Below, in pieces: positions 44,842 through 56,305 of a stretch of DNA of 64,000 nucleotides. Position numbers and translations under genes: made by a program. Position 1 is the stretch's first letter, and every line of letters starts with the position of its first letter. Under the pieces are notes generated by a model. That model saw only the letters and a list, made by a program, of their open reading frames with translations, had not been told where the DNA came from and made no database searches. This DNA comes from Pholiota molesta (lineage: Eukaryota; Basidiomycota; Agaricomycetes; Agaricales; Strophariaceae), in assembly GCA_014925825.1 (NCBI GenBank), contig JACGCK010000015.1, forward strand, positions 558,001 through 622,000. Reading direction: 5' to 3'.

Positions 44842-45582
44842 TTACAGAGATTCAGCTTTATCGAAGTGAACAAACCAATATTCAGATCCAGTCGTGGTAG
44901 ATATTCCGACAACGATATGGTAATCGAGGAGAAAGTCCATCCACTGAACGTGTTTCATTCCGAGTTCGCTGTTTTGTGATCTGCGTCTGGATGATTCCCA
45001 AATAGCACGTTTCATCTCCGTACATTGCTCTTCGAATAAATTAGAATTCACGCTGACTTGGGTGTCAAGGGCCTCCCGAATAACGTCATACACGCGCCCA
45101 ACAGTGATGAAGCTGTCTACCGGCTTTGGTGTAACCAGTATGTTCCGATGAAGCTTATCTGAATGTAACATGATCTGTCTCACACCGCGGGAAAGCGTAG
45201 CGCACTCGCCATCATTGCCTGTAAATGTGCGTGAGCCATGGATATTCCAGGGAGTTCCTTGAGCGTCCAGCATGTTCGCGCTCATTAACGGCGCCTGCCG
45301 TACCTCTTGCGGGCTATACACATTAAATAGAGAGATGGTACCCCAAGAATCGTCGGAGTTGCTTCGGTGATGAGCAGGAACTACCTGGTTAAGACGCGCG
45401 TCCAACATCTCCGGCGTTAGAGTAGCTGTGGGCGATGGTTTCAAAGGGCTCTCAGACGGAGACGGGGATCCAGAGTAGTCAGTAACTGCAAGGAAGTGTT
45501 GCTCGTCTGGGTTGAAGCGAACTTGTCTGTCAACGACCGTTTCTTCGCCATGGTCATTAAATAATGAAGATTTGGAAAACAT
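44842..45582 (-). CDS. Divergent DUF6699 family protein
   Basis: Single coding exon, 246 residues. RQVRFNPDE at about 19-27 matches the family N-terminal motif and is followed by a Ser/Pro stretch. The core is diverged but ordered as expected: APLMSANML, TPWNIHGS, FITVGRVYDVIREALDTQV, then GMKHVQWMDFLLDYHIVVGIS near the end. A 73-nt intron (45588-45660, donor GTAAGT, acceptor AGCAG) lies in the 5'UTR, 5 nt before the ATG, which supports transcription and this start. An extra 20-residue N-terminal segment (MFSKSSLFNDHGEE...) and a helical insert (RRRSQNSELG) distinguish it from its neighbours. Function unknown. Confidence 0.75.
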   Translation of the reverse strand: MFSKSSLFNDHGEETVVDRQVRFNPDEQHFLAVTDYSGSPSPSESPLKPSPTATLTPEMLDARLNQVVPAHHRSNSDDSWGTISLFNVYSPQEVRQAPLMSANMLDAQGTPWNIHGSRTFTGNDGECATLSRGVRQIMLHSDKLHRNILVTPKPVDSFITVGRVYDVIREALDTQVSVNSNLFEEQCTEMKRAIWESSRRRSQNSELGMKHVQWMDFLLDYHIVVGISTTTGSEYWFVHFDKAESL

Positions 45583-45587
45583 TCTGC

Positions 45588-45660
45588 CTGCTTATACGTT
45601 CGTGTTAGTGCACCAATGTTCGATATGCGTAGAAATTGAACATCATACAAGGTTACTTAC
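45588..45660 (-). other. 5'UTR intron of the DUF6699 gene at 44842
   Basis: On the minus strand, CATAA/GTAAGTAACC to GTATAAGCAG/GCAGAATG. Good donor and acceptor, 73 nt, ending directly before the start codon. Confidence 0.6.
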
Positions 45661-45766
45661 TTATGGTGGACGAGGTGCTACTGAGGGTCGTAAGTACAAT
45701 TCGGTGTCCACTGGGTAGAGTCGAGCGATTGAAGGGCGGTGTTAGATACTGTGAATCCCCTTTATG

Positions 45767-47048
45767 TAGCAGTCTAAATACCAAATAACTTTATGGCGGT
45801 ACGATCCTCTAAAGACAACCCAATTGACCCCAAGGGCTTAACTTGGTGCCAAAACCAAATTCGGCGTGGCCGGCTACATGTACATGGAAATGCGGAACAC
45901 ACCACGCCTTTCTGTTAATTGGAGGCAGTGTTTAATCCTCTTGGGCCGCCGTCGTTGCGCCATTAGAGATATTTATAGGCTAACCATCAACGCGAACGCT
46001 TTGGCCATGTGCTAAACATGTCATAACCGCCGGGCGTTGACGAGCTTCGTTTATCGTTCCGAAATTTAAGGTATCTATAACAATGCTTATATTCTGAGAG
46101 CAACAACCTACGAAAGCTTGATGACAGGAGAATAAGATGCGCTCTATATTTTACGCAACCTTCTTTGAACGACTCCTGTTTCGGTACAAAGTTACAAATT
46201 CACCCGCAATAGGAAGGTTTGGACACAACGGTTGGATGACTTATTTTTGGAGCTTGTGCCACTGCCAGCGCGCTCGGTTCTTCACGTGTAAAATGTAGGA
46301 TCATGTATCCAAGGTAAACCCCGGTAAACCATTTCCATTTGGTATTTTAGACTGCGCCGCTCATTTGAATACATATTTGTTTCCTTGACTTTGACGAGTG
46401 CAATGTCCTGAGATTCGATTGAAAGTTTTGCCGGGGAAACTCCATTTGGGCTTACGACGATGGCATTCACGAACGGGCGCTTAACTATGCTAGGCTCGTA
46501 GAAATGAAGTTAGGATAAGGATTGCCTAATCGCTACTGATATACTAAGACTGCGGCGCTCAATAGTGTGGAATTTCCGATGATTGAAACAGGTCGCTTCC
46601 ATGATGAGTCTAAGCTCGTAATAATATCAAGCTCCCGTGGCCAAATCCGATTCATTAACATGTATTAAATTACACACATTCGGGTACACACAGGTTCACA
46701 TTCCTAATCCCCATACCGGCAGAGCATACCACTAGAATTATCTCTGTGAGTTACATATATGGACGGAGCACAAGGCTGCATGATTACCAACACAGGTGTG
46801 AGTCATTCAGTGTCATTCCATGTGTTCTACGAAGCGTGTATGATGCGAAGAATACTATCGACAGCGAAAGGGTACGGCAAGCATACGTATTAGAAGTTAT
46901 ACAGACTATGGCAGTGGAAGGATTATAAGAGTGGTAATACGAAATGGGATGCTTAACAATATGTGAGTAAATATCGATAGTACAAATGAGGTGCGTCGTA
47001 CAGGAATCCGAGTATATGAATATGTATAAATGAATAGAAAGCTGGTAG
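45767..47048. other. No supported gene
   Basis: AT-rich intergenic DNA. A 62-codon minus frame at 46282-46470 has no recognisable similarity. Confidence 0.6.
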
Positions 47049-49548
47049 TTAGTTCGGTGAAGCCAAAGTACCAACATTGAGAACCAACTTTTGCGTCCCA
47101 AGGGACGCAGATACACCAAGAAACCTACGCGCACCGATCAAAAAGTCGACGCGGCGCAACGGTTCCTCTGCAGAGTTCAGCGAGAACTCGGCACAACGCG
47201 CTTCGCGAGCTGCGAATACTCGTTTCCTTGTATGCGGATGAAGCCTATCCACAGGGCACAGGTATTTTGCCGTGCCATGAGCGTGCAGAGCGTGCATGTG
47301 CGTGCGTAGTGCGTGCATAGTTATCTGATATGCGTGCACGTAGGCGTGCACCAATCAGATATGTTTAAGACCTTCGGCTTTAGTATCTTATTATAATCAG
47401 TCAAAATTATATAGCCAGTTGTATTGAAGATGTACGTAGACTACGAATATAAAATGCTCGAGTATAGCTACGGTAGATTTCTACCAATTTTTCCGACCTC
47501 GTTTATGCTTAGGCTTTGGCTGTGGGACTGTCAATCCTCTCAGTAAATGAAAACGGAATTGAAATCAGATCCGCGAGAATAGCTTCCGGATTTGGAATGT
47601 TGAAAGACAAAGTCCATTTCCCGAGCTAGAAGTGATAAGATTAGCCATTGATCGAGATATTGACAGAAGTTCAAGTAAAGCTACGAGTACTAGTAAGTAT
47701 GGAATAAAGTTGAATATAAGTGAAGGTGGGCTTAATTCAGTCAACGAAATAAAATAAACTAAAGAAGCCCGTTTTTCTGTGTAAGTCTCGTATATATCAA
47801 GCAAATAAGTTTCAGGGAGAAGAAAATATAACAAAGCGCGTACCGGCGCTTACAGGTGCGCGCGTCTGGCGCCCCGTACTCGAAAAGCGAGTCCGCACTC
47901 CAACAGTATCATTTGACATTAATTCGAGACAATTCAGCACAGGCACGGAGATTAAATAGAACAAAGCAAGTTGATCATTGATGTACAGAGCTTTTAGAAC
48001 GAGCTTGGGGACGTATAAAGTCACAGAAAATCAAACTTCAGCGACACATAGCCTCTAGTAAGAACAAATCCAACTCGTCACAGGAGCTCAACGTCATGAA
48101 ACTTCAAATTTTATCCTAACAATGAGTCGTTCATCCCTAGAGTATGCAAGTCATGAGCGCCTCTCGCAGTATCTCCTATCTCTACCCCTGCGTGCAGTTG
48201 CGTGATATACATATCGACCTGCGTGTACATACTGGCTTGGTGCGTGCACTCAGGTCAACAATGCGTGGACAGTGCGTGCAATTGCGAGCTTTTTGCAAGC
48301 GTTGCGTGCATCTGCGTGCAGTGCGTGCAGGTGCGTGCGTAGATGCGTGCATCAGCGTGCAAGTGCGTGTAAATTTCTGAAGATGCGTGCAAGTGCGTGC
48401 AAGGTGCACGCAAGTAGTTACAACTACATATATTTCTGTTAACATGCAGTGTATTCTCCAATTGTACAGGCGCTCGTTGCTGTCAAGGCGCCATTTGGCT
48501 ATGTCCGGGAATACGGGTGGTGCCGAATTCGGTTTATAATGCGACTCCAATGCAATGCAAGCTCGAAGAGCGCGCGAAATTGGTATGGATACAGTGACAC
48601 ACTTAAGCATCGTGCAGATGCAAATAAAATAGGATGTACATATTGTAAAAGTTGTCTTCGCAGAGCAGGAAGCTGTAGAATGGAAAACTTTAAGGAAGAC
48701 TGACCACACTTACACCTGCACTCGGCAAGCGGCCATTCTCTATGTTCTCTATGCCCCTCAGACGCTGTAACCTCTGATTTTTGTACTTAATTGTAGCCTA
48801 CTACCAAGGCTGTGAGTAGTAGATAAGACAAGGGTGGGGTAGCACACATATGGCACCCTTGCGTGCATGCGTGTGTATGAGTGAGCGTGCGTGCAAAGTG
48901 CGTGCAAAACACATCCGGTGCGTGCACGCTCGCACGCACGATGCACGCGTGGCACGGGTTTTTCTACCTGCCCCTATCCACAACCTCTTTGCCTACCAGC
49001 TTCGACATGTTCTCGTAGATGGACAAGAAAATGTCTTTTATGGTAGGATAGGGCAAGTCATCCCCGCGGGCGATGACATCGATCTTCCATTCGTAGACGC
49101 CCTCCAGAGTTAGTGTAAAGTCTGACAGCGGCTCCCCGTCCATTGCCCATTTCGCAGCAGGATTACTGTCGCACTGTTGAAGAAATTCTTCTGGACTTTG
49201 AGCCACGTCCCAGACAAAAGACGCATGCATATTGAGGGATGGGTGGAGTACCACTGTATCACTTGAATCGTCGAATGCAGGATATGGCGATTTCAAGTCC
49301 ACAAACCTTCTGCCTGCAAGTGGAGAAGGCGTAGATGGACCCTCGCTAGATGATGCAGAGGATATGGATTCTGTAGGTGACGGAAACTCTCGCATTCGCG
49401 GATCGACTGATTGACGCGGAGTTGAAGGAACTTCGTCATCCGAGTCGATGGCTGGCTCGTCTGGATTCAGAATTTTGTCGTCGGGAGCGAAGCGAACTCT
49501 TCTCCCGGATGGAGTGGATGGTGGCGGGGAAGGGCTCGTGGAGGACAT
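47049..49548 (-). pseudogene. DUF6699 gene split by a TIR element
   Basis: The N-terminal part (49548 down to 48973, 192 residues) has RRVRFAPDD, a Ser/Pro-rich region, FVWDVAQSP, YEWKIDV and TIKDIFLSIYENMSKLV, then stops after VVDRGR. The C-terminal part (47243 to 47049, 64 residues) has EEPLRRVDFLIGARRFLGV, the family's end motif. Both parts meet at TGTGGATAGG (minus strand), which occurs once at each junction. Treating it as a target-site duplication joins the two halves in one frame at VDR, with the length expected for the family. As it stands, translation from the ATG ends about 60 residues early. A 64-nt 5'UTR intron (49563-49626) and a TATATAG (49774-49780) remain upstream. Excision as a giant intron is unlikely. 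Confidence 0.85.
47254..48972. mobile_element. 1719 bp TIR element with 10 bp target duplication and TGCGTGCA arrays
   Basis: Flanked by direct repeats CCTATCCACA (47244-47253 and 48973-48982). The ends are imperfect inverted repeats: left GGGCACAGGTATTTTGCCG, right (inward) GGGCAGGTAGAAAAACCCG, each followed by TGCC. Three clusters of the palindromic octamer TGCGTGCA and its variants lie inside: about 47268-47350, 48170-48415 and 48855-48955. The AT-rich interior has no transposase. A 10 bp duplication is in the range usual for Mutator-like elements, but the TIR alone does not settle the superfamily. Non-autonomous. Confidence 0.85.
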
Positions 49549-49773
49549 GATAGTTCAGCGACCTGTCTTCCTCAGATTGAGTGTTAGCGATTCAGCTTAA
49601 CGCGCTGTATCATAAGAGATACATACCTCTAGCGAGGACACTAGTCGTTATGATGGAGGTAATTGACAAGAGAGATGCATGGGCAGAATACCCCATGCCA
49701 CCTTCCTTAAGTAGGGAACGTTGCACTGCTTCGACCTTATGTTGTGCAGACAGTTCTGCATCGGCGGGCACTA

Positions 49774-49780
49774 CTATATA
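49774..49780 (-). promoter_or_regulatory. TATA box of the split DUF6699 gene
   Basis: TATATAG on the minus strand, upstream of the 5'UTR intron at 49563-49626. Confidence 0.45.
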
Positions 49781-49789
49781 AGGTCCTAA

Positions 49790-52570
49790 CTATAGCCGAG
49801 AACACAGCTCGTGCGACAGTCCCCATAAGTGACGATACCGTCGTTGGCTGCATTTGATCAAAACGTCGGGATGTTGTTTCCACGCCTTTCAAACGTGTCA
49901 AACACAATAGCATGTGCGTAAGGCGTGTACGGTACTAATTATCTGTCATCTTTTACATTCTGCTTCATCGCTGTGAAACGTCTGGATCTGGATGACGTTG
50001 AATTCCAAGCTAACGCAGCATACAGTAGCATAAACATCGTTATGAGCACATGCGCCATCCATTGCAATGGGTTTACTTACTTGACTGTGTGTAAAGATAC
50101 ATAAATAATGATTGAATCATCGTTGGCCGCCACTGAATCAGCATCGGAAAACCTACCAGGTCACGCAGCTCCGGGCCTACACTGCCGGTGCACACCTTTT
50201 ACGATTTAAGTTCTTGAATGGGCTTAATCGAAGTATGTAAACGTAGTCATTGAATTGAAGTGAGATCTTACAGGAGTTCTGACTCAACCGCCAACATCCT
50301 TCCGATTTTGGCCATGACGCACATATATGGAAGAAAAAGAAGGCACTTTGGGCGTGTTGAACATCCCCTTTGTGAAGCAAGGATTCGGCACTTGATAATG
50401 GTTTAGAGTTTAAACCTGTACGCATCCGTCCAGGGGCCCGGGAACGCCGCTCGACAATTCTTGCTACTTACGGACTGCGTTCACCCTCTCCTTAGAGGTG
50501 ATTTGTCGGGGAATCACTTGGAGAATCGCATTAATGAGATATTCTCAAAGACTGCACAACCATTAATCACGAAATACAAGATTGATATGTCAGCATTAGC
50601 TTCTCCCACAAATCAATGCTCAGGTTCATCCCTTGAGTACATTGACGCGGTATGTGCGCTCTCAACTCTGTTCGACATCATACCCACTGTATATTACGAT
50701 CGAAATAAGATCTTTCGATTCAGTTGAACAAAGGGCTATCAGATCTAGACGTAAACAATGTTTATTAAATGCCCACTGTTTCAACATGTTGTTTCCGTTC
50801 TCCTAGCTCCGTCGATGAGTACACAATCGTCCCATCAATTTCAACATTCGCTGAGATGAATCCAACTGCGATCAGCAGATCGACGGTCTGACGATGTTCA
50901 AAAACATGACGCCCGCTATAAATGTCCGAGGGATCTATCCCACTGATGGAAGGGCGCGCTGCGCGTGGGGTGCGTAAGGTGACAATGCGATGACGAGCGC
51001 CCATTCGTGCATGAAAGTGGGACCACTTCATTATGGTCTGACTACGGATGGACTGTGGCAAGCGCCCGACGAATTACCATCCCTACTCCGCGTCGCCCCG
51101 GACTGCGGCATGCCAACTTCATCACCTCGGCCCCACATAGATTGCACACCTTCATCGGACCTAAGTACATCACAATGCCGCAGCTTCGAGAGATCAGTGA
51201 GGATTGATAGATTGGTTCTCTGTTGATCGGCCAATGTTCATGATAACCTTCGTCCACTACAGATGGAATGCACTCGCCGCAGCTGCGAGGGCGGCATAGG
51301 CTCGGTTGGGAAAAGGTGTGCGTGGGAGAAATTTTCATCGAATGTAATCGATCCCTCGTCACGAATAGAAGATAAGGGAATACTAGGGAATTGAAGTGGG
51401 GCATGCGCTGCATCGACATCAGTATATTTGAGAATGTTCTGGGGGTATGGCTATGTGACAGAACATCTGAACTTGGTACGAGTAAACCAAACGCGCATGC
51501 ATTGCCTCCCTACAACAATGCGTATACGCGTACTAGAGTTAACATGCTCCACGTCTAGAATTACTATTAATATTCCGTAGAATAGCCACCAAAACTACTA
51601 AGTTGTAAATTTATGTGTAAGCTGTGAATAATAGACGCCTGTTGCTTCCGCTGCTGTCGGGAAAGCGGCGATGCACGAGCGCCAATTGAGATTCGGCAGA
51701 ATTTAAGAATTGCACTGCGCATCCTTTTCAATTATCCCCGATGCAGATGAGTTCCTTCCGACATAGGCACAGTATTTGTGCTCGCTTATTCAAAAACAAC
51801 TGATCATTTCATCTCCGAGATGTAAATCGTGATAATCTATATTAAACAGGGTACAAAAGCGAGAATAGCTAACTCTGTGAACCAAATATGTTCAATGAGA
51901 TATGATGTTGTAAGTAACGACACTCTGCATTATAGCAAGGTATAGAGGCGGGAGATGACCCAAGCATGGACGGTGCCGATGATAGCAAATGAATGATGTC
52001 AATTGACTCCGCCCGAGGTTCCACGTCTTTACTTACTTCGCAACATACACACTGTGGAGAGTAAGGCAGCTTGCACCGCAGCGGCCGCCCTCATCGGAGT
52101 AAGTTGTTCTTGGGAGAAAAGGCGTCCAAATAAGTCGAAGTTGTGACTCACAACAACTCACCTTTGATCCCAAATGCGTCCCATATCGTTCCTCCTCTAC
52201 TGAACATCCAGTATGGTTCGAGATAAGCACCGTGAATGCTGAAGAAGCCTTATCATTGTAAGGGGCGCGATGAGGAGGGGGGAGAGATTTGGGGAGATGG
52301 GTGAGAATTTAGAAAGCAGTGCTCGGCAGTGCAGGACGTTCTGAAAATAACTTGGCCAAATAGCAATTCACGTGGCGATAGGCGCCTAACGAACGCAGCT
52401 GACGCTTTCTCCCACCGCGGCGCGGGCTGTGTGACTCAATCACTGTCAGACGCAGGATGGCGCTGCGGCAGCGGGGCAGTGATACTGGGGTTTCCTAGAC
52501 GAAAGCGGTCGTACTGCATATGAGGTGAGTCAATTGCATCATCCATCGCTTCCAAGCCCGGCGCAGAACT
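49790..52570. other. Intergenic; possible DUF6699 remnant at 50765-51061
   Basis: The minus frame 50765-51061 ends with a segment (HRQTVDLLIAVGFISANV) similar in position and pattern to the family's C-terminal RVDFL...F.G motif, but no N-terminal half was found upstream and the match is weak. The 88-codon plus frame at 50461-50727 is unrecognised. The rest holds nothing I can support. Confidence 0.35.
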
Positions 52571-52672
52571 ACTTATAACCGTCGACATATCTTACAGCCG
52601 AACCCAAGCTTGTGCCCATCGCTGGTGCGCCCTTCACTCACAGCGCATACCACACTACATCCGACTGTTTCA

Positions 52673-53322
52673 ATGCCTGGAAAACACGTCCACTTCAACG
52701 CGGCCTCCTACGCGGGGTCCAGCACACCATCACCATCCTTCTCCACCTCGACGCTACCTTCCAGCCCCGGGCCATTCACACCACCACCCCTCGGCTACGG
52801 GTCTCCATACCGCTCTGCGCCTCTGCCCGGAATCGAAGCGTCCTTGCATAGCGTGCTCGCTGCAGGCCCCAATCCGGCGGTCGCCTATGACCTCTGCTAC
52901 CCACCCGAATCACTGAAACCACTCATCCACACGCTGCCGGCCAATATCTTCGAGCAGCCTGCCACCAACCCACCAGTACCATTCATGGAGATCTCGTGCC
53001 CAAACTCCCTTGGCGCATCACTGTCATGCCGCGCTCGAAGAAAATCGGCTACGTCACCATCGGCGACGTTTTCGCAGCCCTCTACCGCGCGCTGCGATTG
53101 AATGTCAGCCAAGAAGAATTCGCACTCGTCCCCTCTGCAGAGGGAAGGACGATTATCAACAACGCGTATCGCTTCCGCTACAAGCGACAGCCGGACGCCC
53201 AGTCCTATCAAGAGGAGAAAGACAAGGGGTTGAAGCGCGTTGACTTCCTTGGACTGCAGACACGGTTCATGGGGCTCGTGCCCGCGAAGGGTGGCGCCGA
53301 AGGATGGATTCTCCTCGTATAA
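52673..53322 (+). pseudogene. DUF6699 gene with a 1-nt frameshift
   Basis: The ATG at 52673 opens MPGKHVHFNAASY, then a Pro/Ser-rich stretch, VAYDLCYPPES and PPVPFMEIS. At about 52994-52996 the frame is lost: the expected continuation VPKLPWRITV is in the next frame, which then runs with GYVTIGDVFAALYRALRLNV, EEKDKGLKRVDFLGLQTRFMGL and a stop at 53322. Alignment with the 39143 gene shows equal spacing across the break, so exactly one nucleotide appears to be missing and no intron fits. Everything else is well conserved, so this is either a very recent pseudogene or a sequence error. It is the only cluster member on the plus strand. TATAA lies about 100 bp upstream. Confidence 0.75.
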
Positions 53323-55900
53323 TTAACGACGGGTGATCGAGTCCTCTTTTTATTGCTATCTATACCCCCACTTCGTTCACAGGACGCATACCCGGTTACC
53401 CTATACCCATCGCGCGAGTTCCATCCCTCGTCGCTGTACTTATTACTCATTATTGATTCGCCCTGTATCATAAAAACACATCACATCATCATTACTGTAT
53501 ACGTATATACCCATCTCTGTACCCACACATCCATCTCTTGTACAGTGACGCACCAGTGGCACCACTGGATGGTCATCGAACGTTGAACGTTGAACATTCG
53601 CTCTTCGCTATGTAATATATTTTGGAATGACTTATCATTACAAATCTTTTGACGTGATTTACTCCCAGAATCTTAAGAACCATGAATTCTCGTTGAGACG
53701 TGTTCAAGCTCAAGTCGCGTCCATGCGCGTCAGCGTAAGATCATGCAGTGAGAACAACCATAAAAATAGATTATGAACACGACAAATCTGCGCGGGGATC
53801 GCAGCACTGCCACATTTCGATCTATCACACAGTTTCGGCATGATCGCCAATTAGCGCGCCTCAGTCGCGCCCTTCTCCTGTGTCTTCTTCACACCGTCCT
53901 TGTATTCTCTCCCGCCATCGGATACCGTCGAAGCGCGTACGGTCTCATATGGCGTCCAAGACCGCAGAAGGCCCGCCATCAGCCCGGTCACTGAAGGTTA
54001 AGGCAGTGTTTGGCCGCACACGAGCTATCTTCGAGGTGGTTATCTGATCCTTGGGGCCTGACCGACATCACATCGCGATCGAAGGTTCTCGGGGACAGTT
54101 TGAGGTCTGAAGCTTACCTGCTGCACCCCACGCGCCGTTCCCACTCCATCAGATGGTCGGTGGGGTCATGGGAGAGCATCGCATGTCGACGAATAAGGCG
54201 AGCAAGTTCTATCGAATCAGATGCGCGTAAGATGCCCAAGTTCTTTAATTTGCTATTTCCCCATAAGAGTATAGTGACGCCCACAAACATGTATTTCGAA
54301 ATCACTACTGGATTAGGTTCCGTGGCGGGAATACATACAGTCCACGGATGCCTGAAAACACGAGGCGGGGGTCCATCCGTACGATTGTGTTGGAGATCTC
54401 TTTGCCTTTATCTGGAGTAAATCCTGACATGTATTATACATCTGAAGGATGTCCGGACCTTGGAATCGCAGAGATAAGTGTAGGTAGTGGTGTGCTGTGA
54501 GCGATGTGTGTGTAGAACATCGTTTAGGCTTTTGTTGTAACCGCTGGCATCATGATTATGATGTAAACGACCATTATATCACTATTAACGCAGTAGCTAA
54601 TAATGACGATCGAGAAGAGACGAAGGCGGCTGATCAAGATCATGCACAGAATTGAATAGGTCGTCCATCAATGCACAGTCTTGTGAATGTCTAGGTTTTA
54701 ACTTTTGACAGGTAATGACACGGGGACGTTACTATTCTCTTGATATCCGCCTTTTCACTCTTCACGACCTTCCAAAAACGACATGATGTTTACACGAATT
54801 AAACACTTCCATTCCCAGAAATCTCGCCGCATCAATAATGCCGCCTGGTGTTCGTACGCTGGCTAGTGTAATAAGACTTCTTCAGGATGGGGCTTGGGGA
54901 AAGCTCATCGATCTTTCATCGATCACCATGGAACACGGAAAGGAGAAAAATATCATTCTGGGTTCCCATCACTCCAGAATCAAAGACGTCTGTCGCTTGG
55001 AAAGAGCGTGTGTATCTGTATGGTATTTAGGTGCGTAGGTGGCTGCGAGGAGGGCGGCATGCAGCCTGCATGATTCGGCTAGGCATGATCGATCAACAGT
55101 ACTTGGGCCATTATTCAAGATATTCCTTCAAGGATCATTCACAAAATGGGAGATCAATATTTATTGGCGTTATCGAAAACCGACTTCCGCGCAGTGTCAC
55201 TGCATGTTCCCGAGGTATATTCTTTACCATTTGGCCACCAACTAAGTCACCGCATCTCCAGCCAAAGTTACTGGTACGGTGATTAAAGATCGCAGCGGTA
55301 GAAGGTCAAAAACGCGGTATATATCGCAGCATCATGTGAATTCATGGTCGGTATGGCTCCCAAAGGTGCAGACAAAGGGAGGTATCCAGCGTACTTGCTA
55401 TCCCCGTTCGTTGGTATGATGCACAGTCCAGAAGCTATCTAACCGAGATTAACCTGTATGGAGGTATCAGTCGCCCACAGCGGCAACCGTCCCGATTCCT
55501 TATGCAGCCCGCTTACACGCTGAAATTTACTCAAAAGGCATTTTTTGCGTGAAGCATTGCGCCAAACTGCCTAAGATGTACCCCAATCTCGAGTTATTAG
55601 CTTTCTGTGGGTCCCAAAGTGCGGGCGGAACATGCGCTGGCCTTTTTTGGAGACCAACGTGAATACCGACAGCGACATCTGGACATCGGCCAAGCCGTTC
55701 ACGGCGCTTATTCTGGCTCATTTCCGGCCACTATGGAAAGAAGACTATCTAAGCGAGGCTGACTTTGAAAACCGCGGAGGTTTCCGCGTATAAACAAGAC
55801 ACTCATCATTCGCCCCATCATTGACATCTCTTCCACTCTCCTGCCCATTTTCCGGATTCGACGCGCATTCTCTAGCTGCTTATCGTTTTTTGTGCTCACA
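53323..55900. other. No supported gene
   Basis: Several 60-136 codon frames overlap without family features or splice support. Confidence 0.5.
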
Positions 55901-55906
55901 AGAACT

Positions 55907-55964
55907 GTAAGTACTGCATGTCCAGTCCTTTTTATCGTTGTCCCTGACTGTAGTCGATTTGCAG
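55907..55964 (+). other. 5'UTR intron of the gene at 55979
   Basis: GTAAGTACTG donor, CTGAC branch point at 55944-55948, GATTTGCAG acceptor. Ideal basidiomycete size. Confidence 0.65.
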
Positions 55965-55978
55965 ATATCGCGTCTACG

Positions 55979-56305
55979 ATGTTTTTCACTCCATCCGCCG
56001 CAGTCCCTCCGACCCCGCGTTTGCAGTCCATCGACTTACCGGAGGATTTAACAGAGGATGCTGCATTCCTTTCCAAGGCCCTTCGTTCCAAACCAGACGC
56101 GCCTTCCGAGGCGGAAAATATCTTGGGGTTGATCGACATGATCGCGGGCCCCATCCTCCATGAATTCAAAAGGTTATCGTCGAGGTTCCAGGCGCTAGCG
56201 CTGGATGTATCTCCGAGGAAGGCATCTAGGAAAACATTCTCCCTTGGCGAACTGCCGCTTTCGCCCACCGCATTCAACTTTGGTCGCACATCGCGTGGCC
56301 AATAA
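55979..56305 (+). CDS. Small protein of unknown function
   Basis: 108 residues from ATG 55979. A clear 58-nt intron lies just upstream (55907-55964; donor GTAAGT, branch CTGAC, acceptor TTGCAG), so the ATG is 15 nt into the second exon; this decides the start. The sequence has a short N-terminal Pro/Thr segment (VPPTPRLQSIDLP), an acidic helical region (EDLTEDAAFLSKALRS, EAENILGLIDMIAGPILHEF) and a Ser/Lys-rich tail containing SLGELPLSPTAF and ending RGQ. No signal peptide or membrane segment. The overlapping 235-codon minus frame (55708-56415) lacks these features and has no splice support, so I take it as the shadow. Family not recognised. Confidence 0.6.
   Translation: MFFTPSAAVPPTPRLQSIDLPEDLTEDAAFLSKALRSKPDAPSEAENILGLIDMIAGPILHEFKRLSSRFQALALDVSPRKASRKTFSLGELPLSPTAFNFGRTSRGQ

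Noticed and set aside
46282..46470. 62-codon minus frame with protein-like composition
   Set aside because: No splice sites that extend it and no similarity to neighbouring DUF6699 genes.
48182..48709. Cys/His/Thr-repeat frame (CTHLxxxxRTC pattern) on the minus strand
   Set aside because: It is a translation of the TGCGTGCA array inside the TIR element, not a zinc-finger or knottin protein.
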